Shown here: positions 8,244 through 14,655 of the stretch, piece after piece
Numbering within the stretch: the stretch's first letter is position 1
How the letters are laid out: the number at the start of each line of letters is the position of its first letter
From: Armatimonadaceae bacterium
Lineage (GTDB): Bacteria > Armatimonadota > Armatimonadia > Armatimonadales > Armatimonadaceae
Reading direction: 5' to 3'
NCBI GenBank assembly: GCA_030446525.1
Contig: JAUJNC010000046.1
Location: 1 to 33,176 of the forward strand
DNA length: 33,176 nt
Position numbers and translations under genes: made by a program
The notes under the pieces: model-generated
Told to the model about the DNA's origin: nothing
The model's input: only the letters and a program-made list of their open reading frames with translations
Database searches by the model: none

Positions 8244-9071
8244 TTGCCGAATACCACACTGCCCCTCTGGCCGGACGGCGCCACCCAGGGCGTACCCGGG
8301 GCACAGGGCACACAGCCCGAAGACGTGCCCACCATCTCGGTTTACGCGCCGCCCGCGGAAACCGCCAACGGCGCGGCGGTCGTCGTCTGTCCCGGCGGCG
8401 GCTACGGCACGCTGGCCGCCCATGAGGGTGAGCCGGTCGCGCGGTGGCTGAACACGCTCGGCGTCGCGGGCGTCGTCTTGAAGTACCGTTTGGGGCCGCG
8501 CTACCGCCACCCGGCCATGCTGCAGGACGCCGCCCGCGCCCTGCGCACGGTCCGGGCGCGGGCCGGCGAGTGGGGCATCGACCCGGGGCGCATCGGCATC
8601 CTCGGCTTCTCGGCGGGGGGGCACCTCGCCTCCACCGCCGCCACCCACTTCGACGACGGCGCCCCCTCCTCGCCGGACCCGGTCGAGCGGGAAAGCTCCC
8701 GGCCCGATCTCGCCGTCCTCATCTACCCCGTCATTTCGCTGGAAACCGCGGCCGCCCATACCGGTTCGCGAAAGAATCTGCTGGGGCCGGACCCGCCCGC
8801 CGATCTGATGCACTTTCTTTACAACGAGACCCAGGTGAGTGGGCAAACGCCGCCCACGTTCCTGGTCCATACCGCCGAGGACACGGGCGTGCCCTGCGAG
8901 AACAGCCTGCTGTTCGCCCTCGCCCTGCACAAGGCGGGCGTCCCCCTCGAGCTGCACCTGTACGAGCGCGGCAGGCACGGCTTCGGCCTGGGCGGCGACG
9001 ACCCCGTCCTTTCCGGCTGGCCCGCGCAGTGCGCCGCCTGGCTCAAAGGTCGCGGGTTCTTAAGCGGATAA
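8244..9071 (+). CDS. Alpha/beta hydrolase, acetyl-esterase (BD-FAE/Aes-like) type
   Basis: A 275-residue alpha/beta-hydrolase. The oxyanion-hole loop is VVVCPGGGYGTLA, and the nucleophile elbow is GFSAGGH with the catalytic Ser. The acid lies in VHTAEDTGVP and the catalytic His in ERGRHGFGLGG. Relatives include acetylxylan esterases and BD-FAE carbohydrate esterases that remove acetyl or feruloyl groups from xylan-type glycans. No ATG exists; the TTG at 8244 is chosen because AAGGAG lies 6 bases upstream. An alternative GTG at 8229 overlaps the previous stop but has a poor spacing. No signal peptide is seen, so it probably acts in the cytoplasm on imported acetylated oligosaccharides or sugars. 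It is the fourth gene of the operon that starts at 5078. Confidence 0.85.
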   Translation: MPNTTLPLWPDGATQGVPGAQGTQPEDVPTISVYAPPAETANGAAVVVCPGGGYGTLAAHEGEPVARWLNTLGVAGVVLKYRLGPRYRHPAMLQDAARALRTVRARAGEWGIDPGRIGILGFSAGGHLASTAATHFDDGAPSSPDPVERESSRPDLAVLIYPVISLETAAAHTGSRKNLLGPDPPADLMHFLYNETQVSGQTPPTFLVHTAEDTGVPCENSLLFALALHKAGVPLELHLYERGRHGFGLGGDDPVLSGWPAQCAAWLKGRGFLSG

Positions 9072-9096
9072 GGGAAGTAGCAATAACAAGGTTTCC

Positions 9097-9591
9097 ATGC
9101 CCTACACGCCCATCCTTGCCACGCTCGCCTATGCCCTCTCGCCAGAGCGCACACACGTTCTGCTCATCCACCGCGACGCGCGGCCCGACGACCCCGCCTA
9201 CGGCAAGTACAACGGCCTGGGCGGCAAGCTGGAGCAGGGCGAGGACGTGGCGAGCGGCATGCGCCGGGAGCTGCGCGAGGAGGCGGGCATCGAAGCCGAT
9301 GCTTTCATCCTTCGCGGCACGATCAGCTGGCCCGGCTTCGGCAAAAACGGCGAGGACTGGTTCGGCTTCCTCTTCGTGGTGACGTCGTGGTCGGGCACCC
9401 CCCGGACCGGCAACCACGAAGGCACGCTGCTCTGGGCGCCCCTGTCCCGGCTGCTGTCGCTGGAGCTGGACCTGTGGCCCGGCGACCGCCACTTCCTGCC
9501 CCTGGTCTTCGACGGCCTGCCGCAGCCATTCCACGGCGTCATGCCCTACCGGAACGGCCAGCCGATCGGGTGGAGCTACACGCGCCTGTAA
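9097..9591 (+). CDS. Nudix hydrolase, MTH1/MutT-like
   Basis: A 164-residue Nudix pyrophosphohydrolase. The Nudix box is a perfect match to the Gx5Ex7REUxEExGU pattern: G43, E49, R57-E58, E61-E62, G64-I65. The segment around it (KYNGLGGKLEQGED, then FGFLFVV) resembles the MTH1/8-oxo-dGTP diphosphatase branch. It begins 25 bases after the esterase stop on the same strand, with a weak AAGG 10 bases before the ATG. It may be the last gene of the operon or simply be read through from it. Its role is probably cleansing of the nucleotide pool or processing of a nucleotide-linked metabolite; the sequence does not decide. A 133-base gap with a new promoter follows. Confidence 0.88.
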   Translation: MPYTPILATLAYALSPERTHVLLIHRDARPDDPAYGKYNGLGGKLEQGEDVASGMRRELREEAGIEADAFILRGTISWPGFGKNGEDWFGFLFVVTSWSGTPRTGNHEGTLLWAPLSRLLSLELDLWPGDRHFLPLVFDGLPQPFHGVMPYRNGQPIGWSYTRL

Positions 9592-9669
9592 CGAAACCGC
9601 TCGTCCTGGCACCACAAATCAGCCGCCAGAACCATCTACAGCGGCTATTTTCCTGCCCCGGTGAATTAT

Positions 9670-9710
9670 CTGTGTATTCTGGTTCAATCCGAGTGGTATA
9701 CTAAACACAG
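9670..9710 (+). promoter_or_regulatory. Extended -10 promoter with flanking inverted repeat (candidate operator) for the antitoxin gene
   Basis: An extended -10 element reads TG-G-TATACT (9694-9702), with no good -35 element, as is common for extended -10 promoters. It is bracketed by a perfect 6-base inverted repeat, CTGTGT (9670-9675) and ACACAG (9705-9710), a layout suited to autorepression by the Xre antitoxin. A GGGGGAG ribosome binding site lies 8 bases before the ATG at 9725. Confidence 0.45.
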
Positions 9711-9724
9711 GGGGAGCAACGACC

Positions 9725-10264
9725 ATGGGCACCGTGTCCAAAGCATCCGAAGGGCGCCGCGCAAAGAGTGAGCAGAAGACCGACTACCTCGCTTCGACAA
9801 GGGTCGAGCGCGGAGTGGACGGGCGTGTCCGTTTGCTCCGGCCCAAACGCCGCTATCTGACACCGGCATCGGCGGCTGCGCCCGGAGCTCCCGTGCCCGA
9901 TTTGCGCGCCTTCCGGCACGTCGTGCCCAGCCTGCACAACCCCGAGAGCGGCCGGCTCGACGCCCGGCAGATCGCCGCCCACTTCGGCTTGGAACTCAAG
10001 ACCGTGGCCGGCCTGCTCGGGCAGAAGCTGTCGACCATCTCCAAGACGCCAGACTCCAAGGCCCTCCAGCCGGATCTGACCGTGTTCGGGCGGATCGCCG
10101 CCGCCCTGCAGCGCCTCGTCGGCTCCGAGCAGAACAGCCGTATCTGGCTGAACGCCCCCAACCCGCAACTAGGCGGCAAGACGCCCGCTCAGGCGATCGC
10201 CGAGGGGGACGCCGACATCGTCGCTGGTATCCTCGACGATATGCTCGTCGGCCAGCCCGCCTGA
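9725..10264 (+). CDS. Xre/MbcA/ParS-family antitoxin
   Basis: A 179-residue antitoxin of the Xre-RES toxin-antitoxin class. The N-terminal 60 residues are basic and probably flexible. The middle holds the helix-turn-helix-like region (DARQIAAHFGLELKTVAGLL). The C-terminal domain is the MbcA/ParS/Xre toxin-binding domain (DUF2384) with its diagnostic IWLNAPNPQLGGKTPAQAI followed by AEGDADIVAGILDDML. In this class the antitoxin neutralises a RES-domain NAD+-degrading toxin and represses its own operon. A strong ribosome binding site and an extended -10 promoter precede it. Only a truncated RES reading frame follows, 20 bases after the stop, so this looks like an antitoxin that has outlived its partner. 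The family call is firm. Confidence 0.85.
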   Translation: MGTVSKASEGRRAKSEQKTDYLASTRVERGVDGRVRLLRPKRRYLTPASAAAPGAPVPDLRAFRHVVPSLHNPESGRLDARQIAAHFGLELKTVAGLLGQKLSTISKTPDSKALQPDLTVFGRIAAALQRLVGSEQNSRIWLNAPNPQLGGKTPAQAIAEGDADIVAGILDDMLVGQPA

Positions 10265-10284
10265 TGCTGCCCCCGAGCAGCTGA

Positions 10285-10557
10285 GACAGGTGCTTCCGCA
10301 GCTGCCAAGCGGCGCTCGGCACGGGCCACGCCGAGCTCATCAGCCCGTGGGAGAAGATCCAGAAGGGCGGCGGCCTTTCCGCCACACAGCAGCTGGGTCA
10401 GTCGGTGTTCGACAGCGGCTGCGCTCAAGCGATCCGCTATCCCTCGGCGGCGATCGGCGGTGACGTCTGCTACGTGATCTTCTGTGACCACGTCACGACA
10501 CCCTCTTCCGTGGTGATCTACGACCCAGACGACAACTTCTCCCTGCGCCTGCCGTGA
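10285..10557 (+). pseudogene. RES-domain toxin remnant (C-terminal part only)
   Basis: This open stretch of about 90 codons lacks a start codon near its beginning; its frame is closed upstream by the TGA at 10282-10284. It reads as the C-terminal half of a RES-domain NAD+ phosphorylase toxin: ELISPWEKI, then TQQLGQSVFDSGCAQAI, then RYPSAAIGGDVCYVIF, and a tail VVIYDPDDNFSLRLP. The T-Q, Y-P-S-A and G-G-N-like/V-I-F signatures match RES C-termini. RES toxins are about 150-230 residues and need an N-terminal Arg and Tyr for NAD+ binding, and that half is missing here. Only 20 bases separate the antitoxin stop from this stretch, so the missing part cannot be hidden by a simple frameshift. The assignment rests on motif memory, not on a search. 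Confidence 0.6.
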
Positions 10558-10586
10558 CGGCCATCACCCCTTCGTTAACGAAACAA

Positions 10587-10620
10587 ACGCCGCTCCTGCC
10601 GACACGGGCAGGAGCGGCGT
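10587..10620 (-). terminator. Rho-independent terminator of the DUF1592-DUF1552 operon
   Basis: A perfect 14-base-pair GC-rich stem (arms 10587-10600 and 10607-10620) closes a 6-base loop. On the minus strand the hairpin is followed by a T-rich run (GTTTGTTTCG), and it lies 30 bases past the DUF1552 stop. The plus-strand side lacks a T-run, so it serves mainly the minus-strand operon, though it may also stop antitoxin transcripts. Confidence 0.8.
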
Positions 10621-10649
10621 CACCTGGCAGGTGCGGGCTGTGCCCGGGC

Positions 10650-11996
10650 TTAGAATAGCTGCTGCAGGCGGCCGGTGCTGTCACCGAGGGTTTCGGCGCG
10701 GACGCCCACCCGGTCGAGCATCGACAGAAACAGGTTGCTCATCGGGGTGCCGTTTTCGTATACCACGTGGCTGCCCGAAGTTATCGTCGCCGCGCCGAGC
10801 GCGGCGCGGAGGTGGGGCTGGAGGTCGTGATTGTCGCGCTCGCCGTCCCTGAGGCCGCCGACGTAGACAATCAGCGTGTTGTCCAGCAGGGTGCCGTGCG
10901 GCTCCTTGATGCTCTGCATCTTCTCCAGCATATACGCCAGCTGCTCCATGTGGAAGCGGTTGATCTGGCGGACCTTCTCCTGCTTCTCCTGCGCGCGGCC
11001 GTGGTGCGACAGCTCGTGGTGCCCCTCGGAGATGCCGATCTGGCGGTACGAGCGGTTGCTGCCCTCGTTGGCGAACATAAAGGTGCAGACCCGCGTCAGG
11101 TCGGCCTGGAACGCGAGCACCATCATGTCGCCCATCAGGCGGACGTGCTCGTCGTAGTCCTTGGGGGTGCCCGTCGGCACGGCGATACCCGCCGGCCGCG
11201 GCTCCTTGCTCTTTTTCTCGGCCCGCACCAGGCGCTGCTCGATCTCGCGGACGCCGGTGAAGTACTCGTCCAGCTTGCGCTGGTCCCCCACCCCGAGCTG
11301 CCGCTTCAGGCGCGCGGCGTCCTCCAGGACGAAGTCCAGGATGCTCTGCTTGTAGCGGTCGCGCCGCTGACGGTTTGCGCCGGTCTCGGACGGGTCGCCG
11401 TTGCCGAAGAAGCGCTCGAAGACCAGCCGCGGGTCCACCTCTTTGGCGACCGGGGTGGCCTCGCCGCGCCAGGAGATGCTGGACGAGTACGCGCAGCTGT
11501 AACCGCTGTCGCAGTTACCGGCCTGCGACCCGCGCTCGCAGCCGATCTCGAGCGACGGGAACTGGGTGAGGCGCCCCACCTTCTGGGCGGCGAGCTGGTC
11601 GGCGGAGATGCCGTTCTTGATGTCGGCGCCGTTCGTCTTGCGCGGGTGGCAGCCGGTCAGCCATGCCGCCGCCGAGCGCGCGTGGTCGCCGCCGCCGTCG
11701 CCGAGCGCGCGGGCGTTGTTCTGGGCCAGGCCGGAAAGGACCATGACCGACTCCCGCACGTTCTTGAGCGGCTCCAGCAGGTAGGGCAGCTCGAAGCCGG
11801 GCCCCTCGGTCGCGGGCGTCCAGTCGGGCATGTGCATGCCGTTGGGCACGAAGAGGAACGCGATGCGGTTGGGACGGTCCTTGGGCGCCGACTGCGCCAG
11901 GGCGGTCAGCGGGAGCATGCCCTCCAGAAGGGGCAGCGCCATCGCCGTTCCCAGGCCCCGCAGCAGAGTCCGTCGTGGGATCGGTTGATTTATCAT
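10650..11996 (-). CDS. DUF1552 domain protein, Tat-exported
   Basis: A 448-residue protein of unknown function covering the whole DUF1552 family. A twin-arginine signal opens it (PRRTLLRGLGTAMALPLL) and predicts folded export. Family-typical segments follow: IAFLFVPNGMHMPDW, VLSGLAQNNA, DHARSAAAWLTG, YSCAYSSSISWRG, RLMGDMMVLAFQADLTRVCT and GHHELSHHG. It ends with a GTPMSNLFLSMLDRVGV motif. DUF1552 proteins are near-constant neighbours of DUF1592 proteins in Planctomycetota, Verrucomicrobiota, Acidobacteriota and Myxococcota, and the pair probably forms one extracytoplasmic complex. The ATG at 11996 overlaps the DUF1592 stop by four bases (ATGA), with GGAGG 15 bases upstream. The biochemical function is not known. 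Confidence 0.92.
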   Translation of the reverse strand: MINQPIPRRTLLRGLGTAMALPLLEGMLPLTALAQSAPKDRPNRIAFLFVPNGMHMPDWTPATEGPGFELPYLLEPLKNVRESVMVLSGLAQNNARALGDGGGDHARSAAAWLTGCHPRKTNGADIKNGISADQLAAQKVGRLTQFPSLEIGCERGSQAGNCDSGYSCAYSSSISWRGEATPVAKEVDPRLVFERFFGNGDPSETGANRQRRDRYKQSILDFVLEDAARLKRQLGVGDQRKLDEYFTGVREIEQRLVRAEKKSKEPRPAGIAVPTGTPKDYDEHVRLMGDMMVLAFQADLTRVCTFMFANEGSNRSYRQIGISEGHHELSHHGRAQEKQEKVRQINRFHMEQLAYMLEKMQSIKEPHGTLLDNTLIVYVGGLRDGERDNHDLQPHLRAALGAATITSGSHVVYENGTPMSNLFLSMLDRVGVRAETLGDSTGRLQQLF

Positions 11997-14401
11997 TTCG
12001 CTTGTTGCTTTCCTCCGTCACCCCTCCGCAAACGGAAAGGTTCGCTTTGAACGACCGCCGTCACCAGCGCCGAGAACCGGTAGCCGTTTTTGGCGGTGGC
12101 CGCGGCGATCTCGTCGACGTTGCACTTGTCGTAGGACTCGACGCCGCGGCCCAGGCCGTACGTCAGCATCTTTTCGGAGAAGCTGCGCACGAACTGCGCT
12201 TTCTTCCCCATCAGTATACCCTTAAGCTGCGCGGGTCCCTCGAACTTTTTGCCGCCGGCCAGCTCGCCGGAAGCGTCGACCGGGAGCCCCCCGTCCTGGG
12301 TACGCCAGGCGCCGACGGCGTCGAAGTTCTCCAGCCCAAAGCCGATCGGGTCCATGCGCTGATGGCACGAGGCGCAGGCGGGATCCTTGCGGTGCTGCTC
12401 CAGCCGCTGCCGCAGCGTGCCGGTGAGCGCCTCCTTCTTGTCATCCGGGAGCTCGGCCACGCCCGGCGGCGGGGGCGGCGGGGGCGTGCCCAGGATCTGC
12501 TCCAACACCCACTTGCCCCGCTTGACCGGCGACGTGCGCGTCGGGTTGGACGTGACGGTCAGGATGCTCGCCTGCGTGAGCAGCCCGCCGCGCTCCCTTC
12601 CCGCCAGCGCAACGCGGCGGAACTGCTGCCCGCTTACGCCCTCGACGCCGTAGTGCCGCGCGAGCGGCTCGTTCAGGAAGGTGAACCGCGAATCCAGGAA
12701 CTCGAGGATGCTGCGGTCTTCCCGCACGATCGCCCCGAAGAACAGCTCGGTCTCCCGGCGCATGGCCGTGCGCAGCGCCTCGTTGAAGGTGGGGAAGGTT
12801 TTCGGGTCCGGGCTGACGGTGTTCAGGTTCCGCAGGTGCAGCCACTGGCTGGCGAAGTTGTCGGTCAGCGCCCGCGCCTTCGGGTCCTTGAGCATGCGCC
12901 GCACCTGCGCGGCGAGCACCTTCGGGCTGTGCAGCGACCCCTTCGCGGCGAGGGCGAACAGCTCCTCGTCGGGCATGCTGCTCCACAGGAAATAAGAAAG
13001 GCGCGACGCCAGCTCATAGTTGCCGAGCGGATGCTTGGCCCTGGCGTCGTTGGGCCTGGGGTCGATCTCGACGCGGAACAGGAAGCTGGGCGAGACCAGA
13101 ACGGCCTGGACGGCGAGCTGGATGCCGCGCTCGAAGCTCTCGCCCTCCTTGCGCGCCAGATCGACGTAGCGCACCAGCCGGGCGACCTCCTCGTCCGTCG
13201 GGGCACGACGGTAGGCGCGCCGGGCGAAGTTGCGCAGGATCTGGCGGGCCGCGGCCTTTTCATTCGCCCGGGCCGGCTTGCGCGGGATGATGCGCAGGTG
13301 CGAGGCCGGCAGCGCCCCGCCCTGCGCGCCCAGCGGCCCGTGAAACTCCAGGAAGTCGATGATCAGGTTGCGGTCCCGGTCCTTCGGGTCGGGCGCCTCG
13401 GGGTTCCGGTAGTTGTTCAGGAACGCGACGGCGAAACGGTGCTTGCCGGCGGCGACCTTGACGCGCACCGGATAAACGCCCGGCTTGTCCTGGACCGCCG
13501 TCACGTCGACCCTGCCGATCTCCTTGCCGTCGAACCGGATGGCCATGCGCGCCGGCTCCGGCCCGGCCTGCTGGCCGAACGCCCCGACGCGCAGGAGGTA
13601 CTCGCCGTTGTGGGGGAACGCGTAATCGATCCCCACCTCGCCCTCCTCCGTCCCGAGGAGACGGCCGTCGGTTTCGGAGAAGCTCCGCCCCCCCGCCTCA
13701 GCCAGGAGCGAGCCGGCGAAGCGGACCGGCTTGCTGCGCGTCTCGGGGGCGACGATGGCCGTCTGCGCCACCTTCTCCGCCGCGGCCATGTACTTCTCCA
13801 TCAGCAGGGGCGAGATCGAGAGGACGTCGCCGATGTTGTCGAAGCCGTAACCCACATCGTCCGAGGGGAACTCGTCCGCGGGCCGCAGGCCGACGCCCAT
13901 GAGGTCGCGGATCGTGTTGTTGTACTCCTCGCGGTTCAGGCGGCGCATGGTCACGCGACCCGGGTCTTCCAGCTGGCAGTCCGCCTGCGAAAGCGTGGAC
14001 TCGACCCAGCCGGCCAGCAGGTCCCGCTCGGCCGAGGTCGGCTGCGGCGTCCCCGCCGGCGGCATGTGGCCGGCGCTGACGTTGGTCGAGACGCGTTCCC
14101 AAACGGCGCGCGCCTTGACAACCGAAGCCGCGTTCTTGTAGCCCGCGAGCGAAATATCCGCCGCGGCGCTCGCGGCCCCGTGGCAGCCGGTGCAGTACTT
14201 TTGCACGAGCGGCGCGATGTCGCGCTCGAACGTCACCGGCGCCGGCTTGGACGCGGGCGGATTCTTTGTCGGTTTGGCGCGCAACGCACCGGCGCACAGC
14301 ATCAACGCCAAGCGGGTCTGGGTCAGGAAGAACACGAGGACGCCGACGAGCCACGGGCAGGGCGGACAGAGCAGCAGCAAGTTGGTTCGGTTGGTTATCA
14401 T
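11993..14401 (-). CDS. DUF1592 multidomain cytochrome-like protein (DUF1587-1595-1592-1588-1585)
   Basis: An 802-residue secreted protein. An N-terminal membrane/signal helix is followed by a c-type cytochrome module with C70-T-G-C-H74 and a distal Met region (GHMPP). DUF1587 follows (MRRLNREEYNNTIRDLMGV, about 120-185), then a beta carbohydrate-binding-like segment (about 240-330). DUF1595 (FARRAYRRAPTDEEVARLV), DUF1592 (ELASRLSYFLWSSMPDEEL), DUF1588 (RGGLLTQASILTVTSNPTRT) and DUF1585 come after. The last has a second haem-type motif C676-A-S-C-H680 followed by RMDPIGFGLENFDAVGAWR. Two CxxCH sites imply haem attachment in the periplasm and an electron-transfer role. It is the first gene of a two-gene operon with DUF1552. 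The pathway is unknown, though a link to oxidative polymer or sugar breakdown is often suspected. Confidence 0.93.
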   Translation of the reverse strand: MITNRTNLLLLCPPCPWLVGVLVFFLTQTRLALMLCAGALRAKPTKNPPASKPAPVTFERDIAPLVQKYCTGCHGAASAAADISLAGYKNAASVVKARAVWERVSTNVSAGHMPPAGTPQPTSAERDLLAGWVESTLSQADCQLEDPGRVTMRRLNREEYNNTIRDLMGVGLRPADEFPSDDVGYGFDNIGDVLSISPLLMEKYMAAAEKVAQTAIVAPETRSKPVRFAGSLLAEAGGRSFSETDGRLLGTEEGEVGIDYAFPHNGEYLLRVGAFGQQAGPEPARMAIRFDGKEIGRVDVTAVQDKPGVYPVRVKVAAGKHRFAVAFLNNYRNPEAPDPKDRDRNLIIDFLEFHGPLGAQGGALPASHLRIIPRKPARANEKAAARQILRNFARRAYRRAPTDEEVARLVRYVDLARKEGESFERGIQLAVQAVLVSPSFLFRVEIDPRPNDARAKHPLGNYELASRLSYFLWSSMPDEELFALAAKGSLHSPKVLAAQVRRMLKDPKARALTDNFASQWLHLRNLNTVSPDPKTFPTFNEALRTAMRRETELFFGAIVREDRSILEFLDSRFTFLNEPLARHYGVEGVSGQQFRRVALAGRERGGLLTQASILTVTSNPTRTSPVKRGKWVLEQILGTPPPPPPPGVAELPDDKKEALTGTLRQRLEQHRKDPACASCHQRMDPIGFGLENFDAVGAWRTQDGGLPVDASGELAGGKKFEGPAQLKGILMGKKAQFVRSFSEKMLTYGLGRGVESYDKCNVDEIAAATAKNGYRFSALVTAVVQSEPFRLRRGDGGKQQAK

Positions 14402-14421
14402 AGCGCGTCGTTAGTATATCA
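14402..14421 (-). promoter_or_regulatory. Extended -10 promoter just upstream of the DUF1592 start
   Basis: On the minus strand TG-A-TATACT spans 14421-14413, ending 11 bases before the ATG at 14401. If used, transcription would begin only about four or five bases ahead of the start codon, giving a nearly leaderless message. No ribosome binding site is visible, which fits. The -35 position has no match. Confidence 0.45.
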
Positions 14422-14589
14422 CGTACTTTCGGACTACGCGAGTAGCCCCCCGGTACCGGAAAAGCCTGGGGCCCGGACGGCCCATCACGGACCGGCCTGG
14501 GTCTGCATCAGGCAGGCGCCCGCGCGAACCGCAGCCCCCACAAACCCGCAATCTGGCCGGTGAGAGCCGGCGAGCCTTTTCCCAATAAT

Positions 14590-14612
14590 TGACAACCACA
14601 AGGTATTTGTCA
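14590..14612. promoter_or_regulatory. Inverted repeat upstream of the metalloprotease gene (candidate operator)
   Basis: TGACAA (14590-14595) and TTGTCA (14607-14612) form a perfect 6-base inverted repeat with an 11-base spacer, 43 bases before the metalloprotease ATG. The left arm is part of a TTGACA hexamer, but no -10 sits at the right distance. It could be a regulator site; the evidence is structural only. The rest of the 14422-14655 gap shows only a GC palindrome (14450-14459) and a weak 5-bp stem (14556-14571). Confidence 0.3.
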
Positions 14613-14655
14613 CGGGCCGGCAGCCGGAGCGCGCGCCTGCCGGGAAAGGTTTCCA

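Noticed and set aside
5785..8313. 842-residue minus-strand open frame opposite the isomerase-oxidase-reductase operon
   Set aside because: Its translation is low-complexity Arg/Gly/Ala/Val sequence with no family motif, as expected for the antisense of high-GC genes whose plus-strand products are clearly recognisable.
11975..14563. 862-residue plus-strand open frame opposite the DUF1592 gene
   Set aside because: Antisense shadow; the minus strand carries all DUF1592-family motifs and two CxxCH sites.
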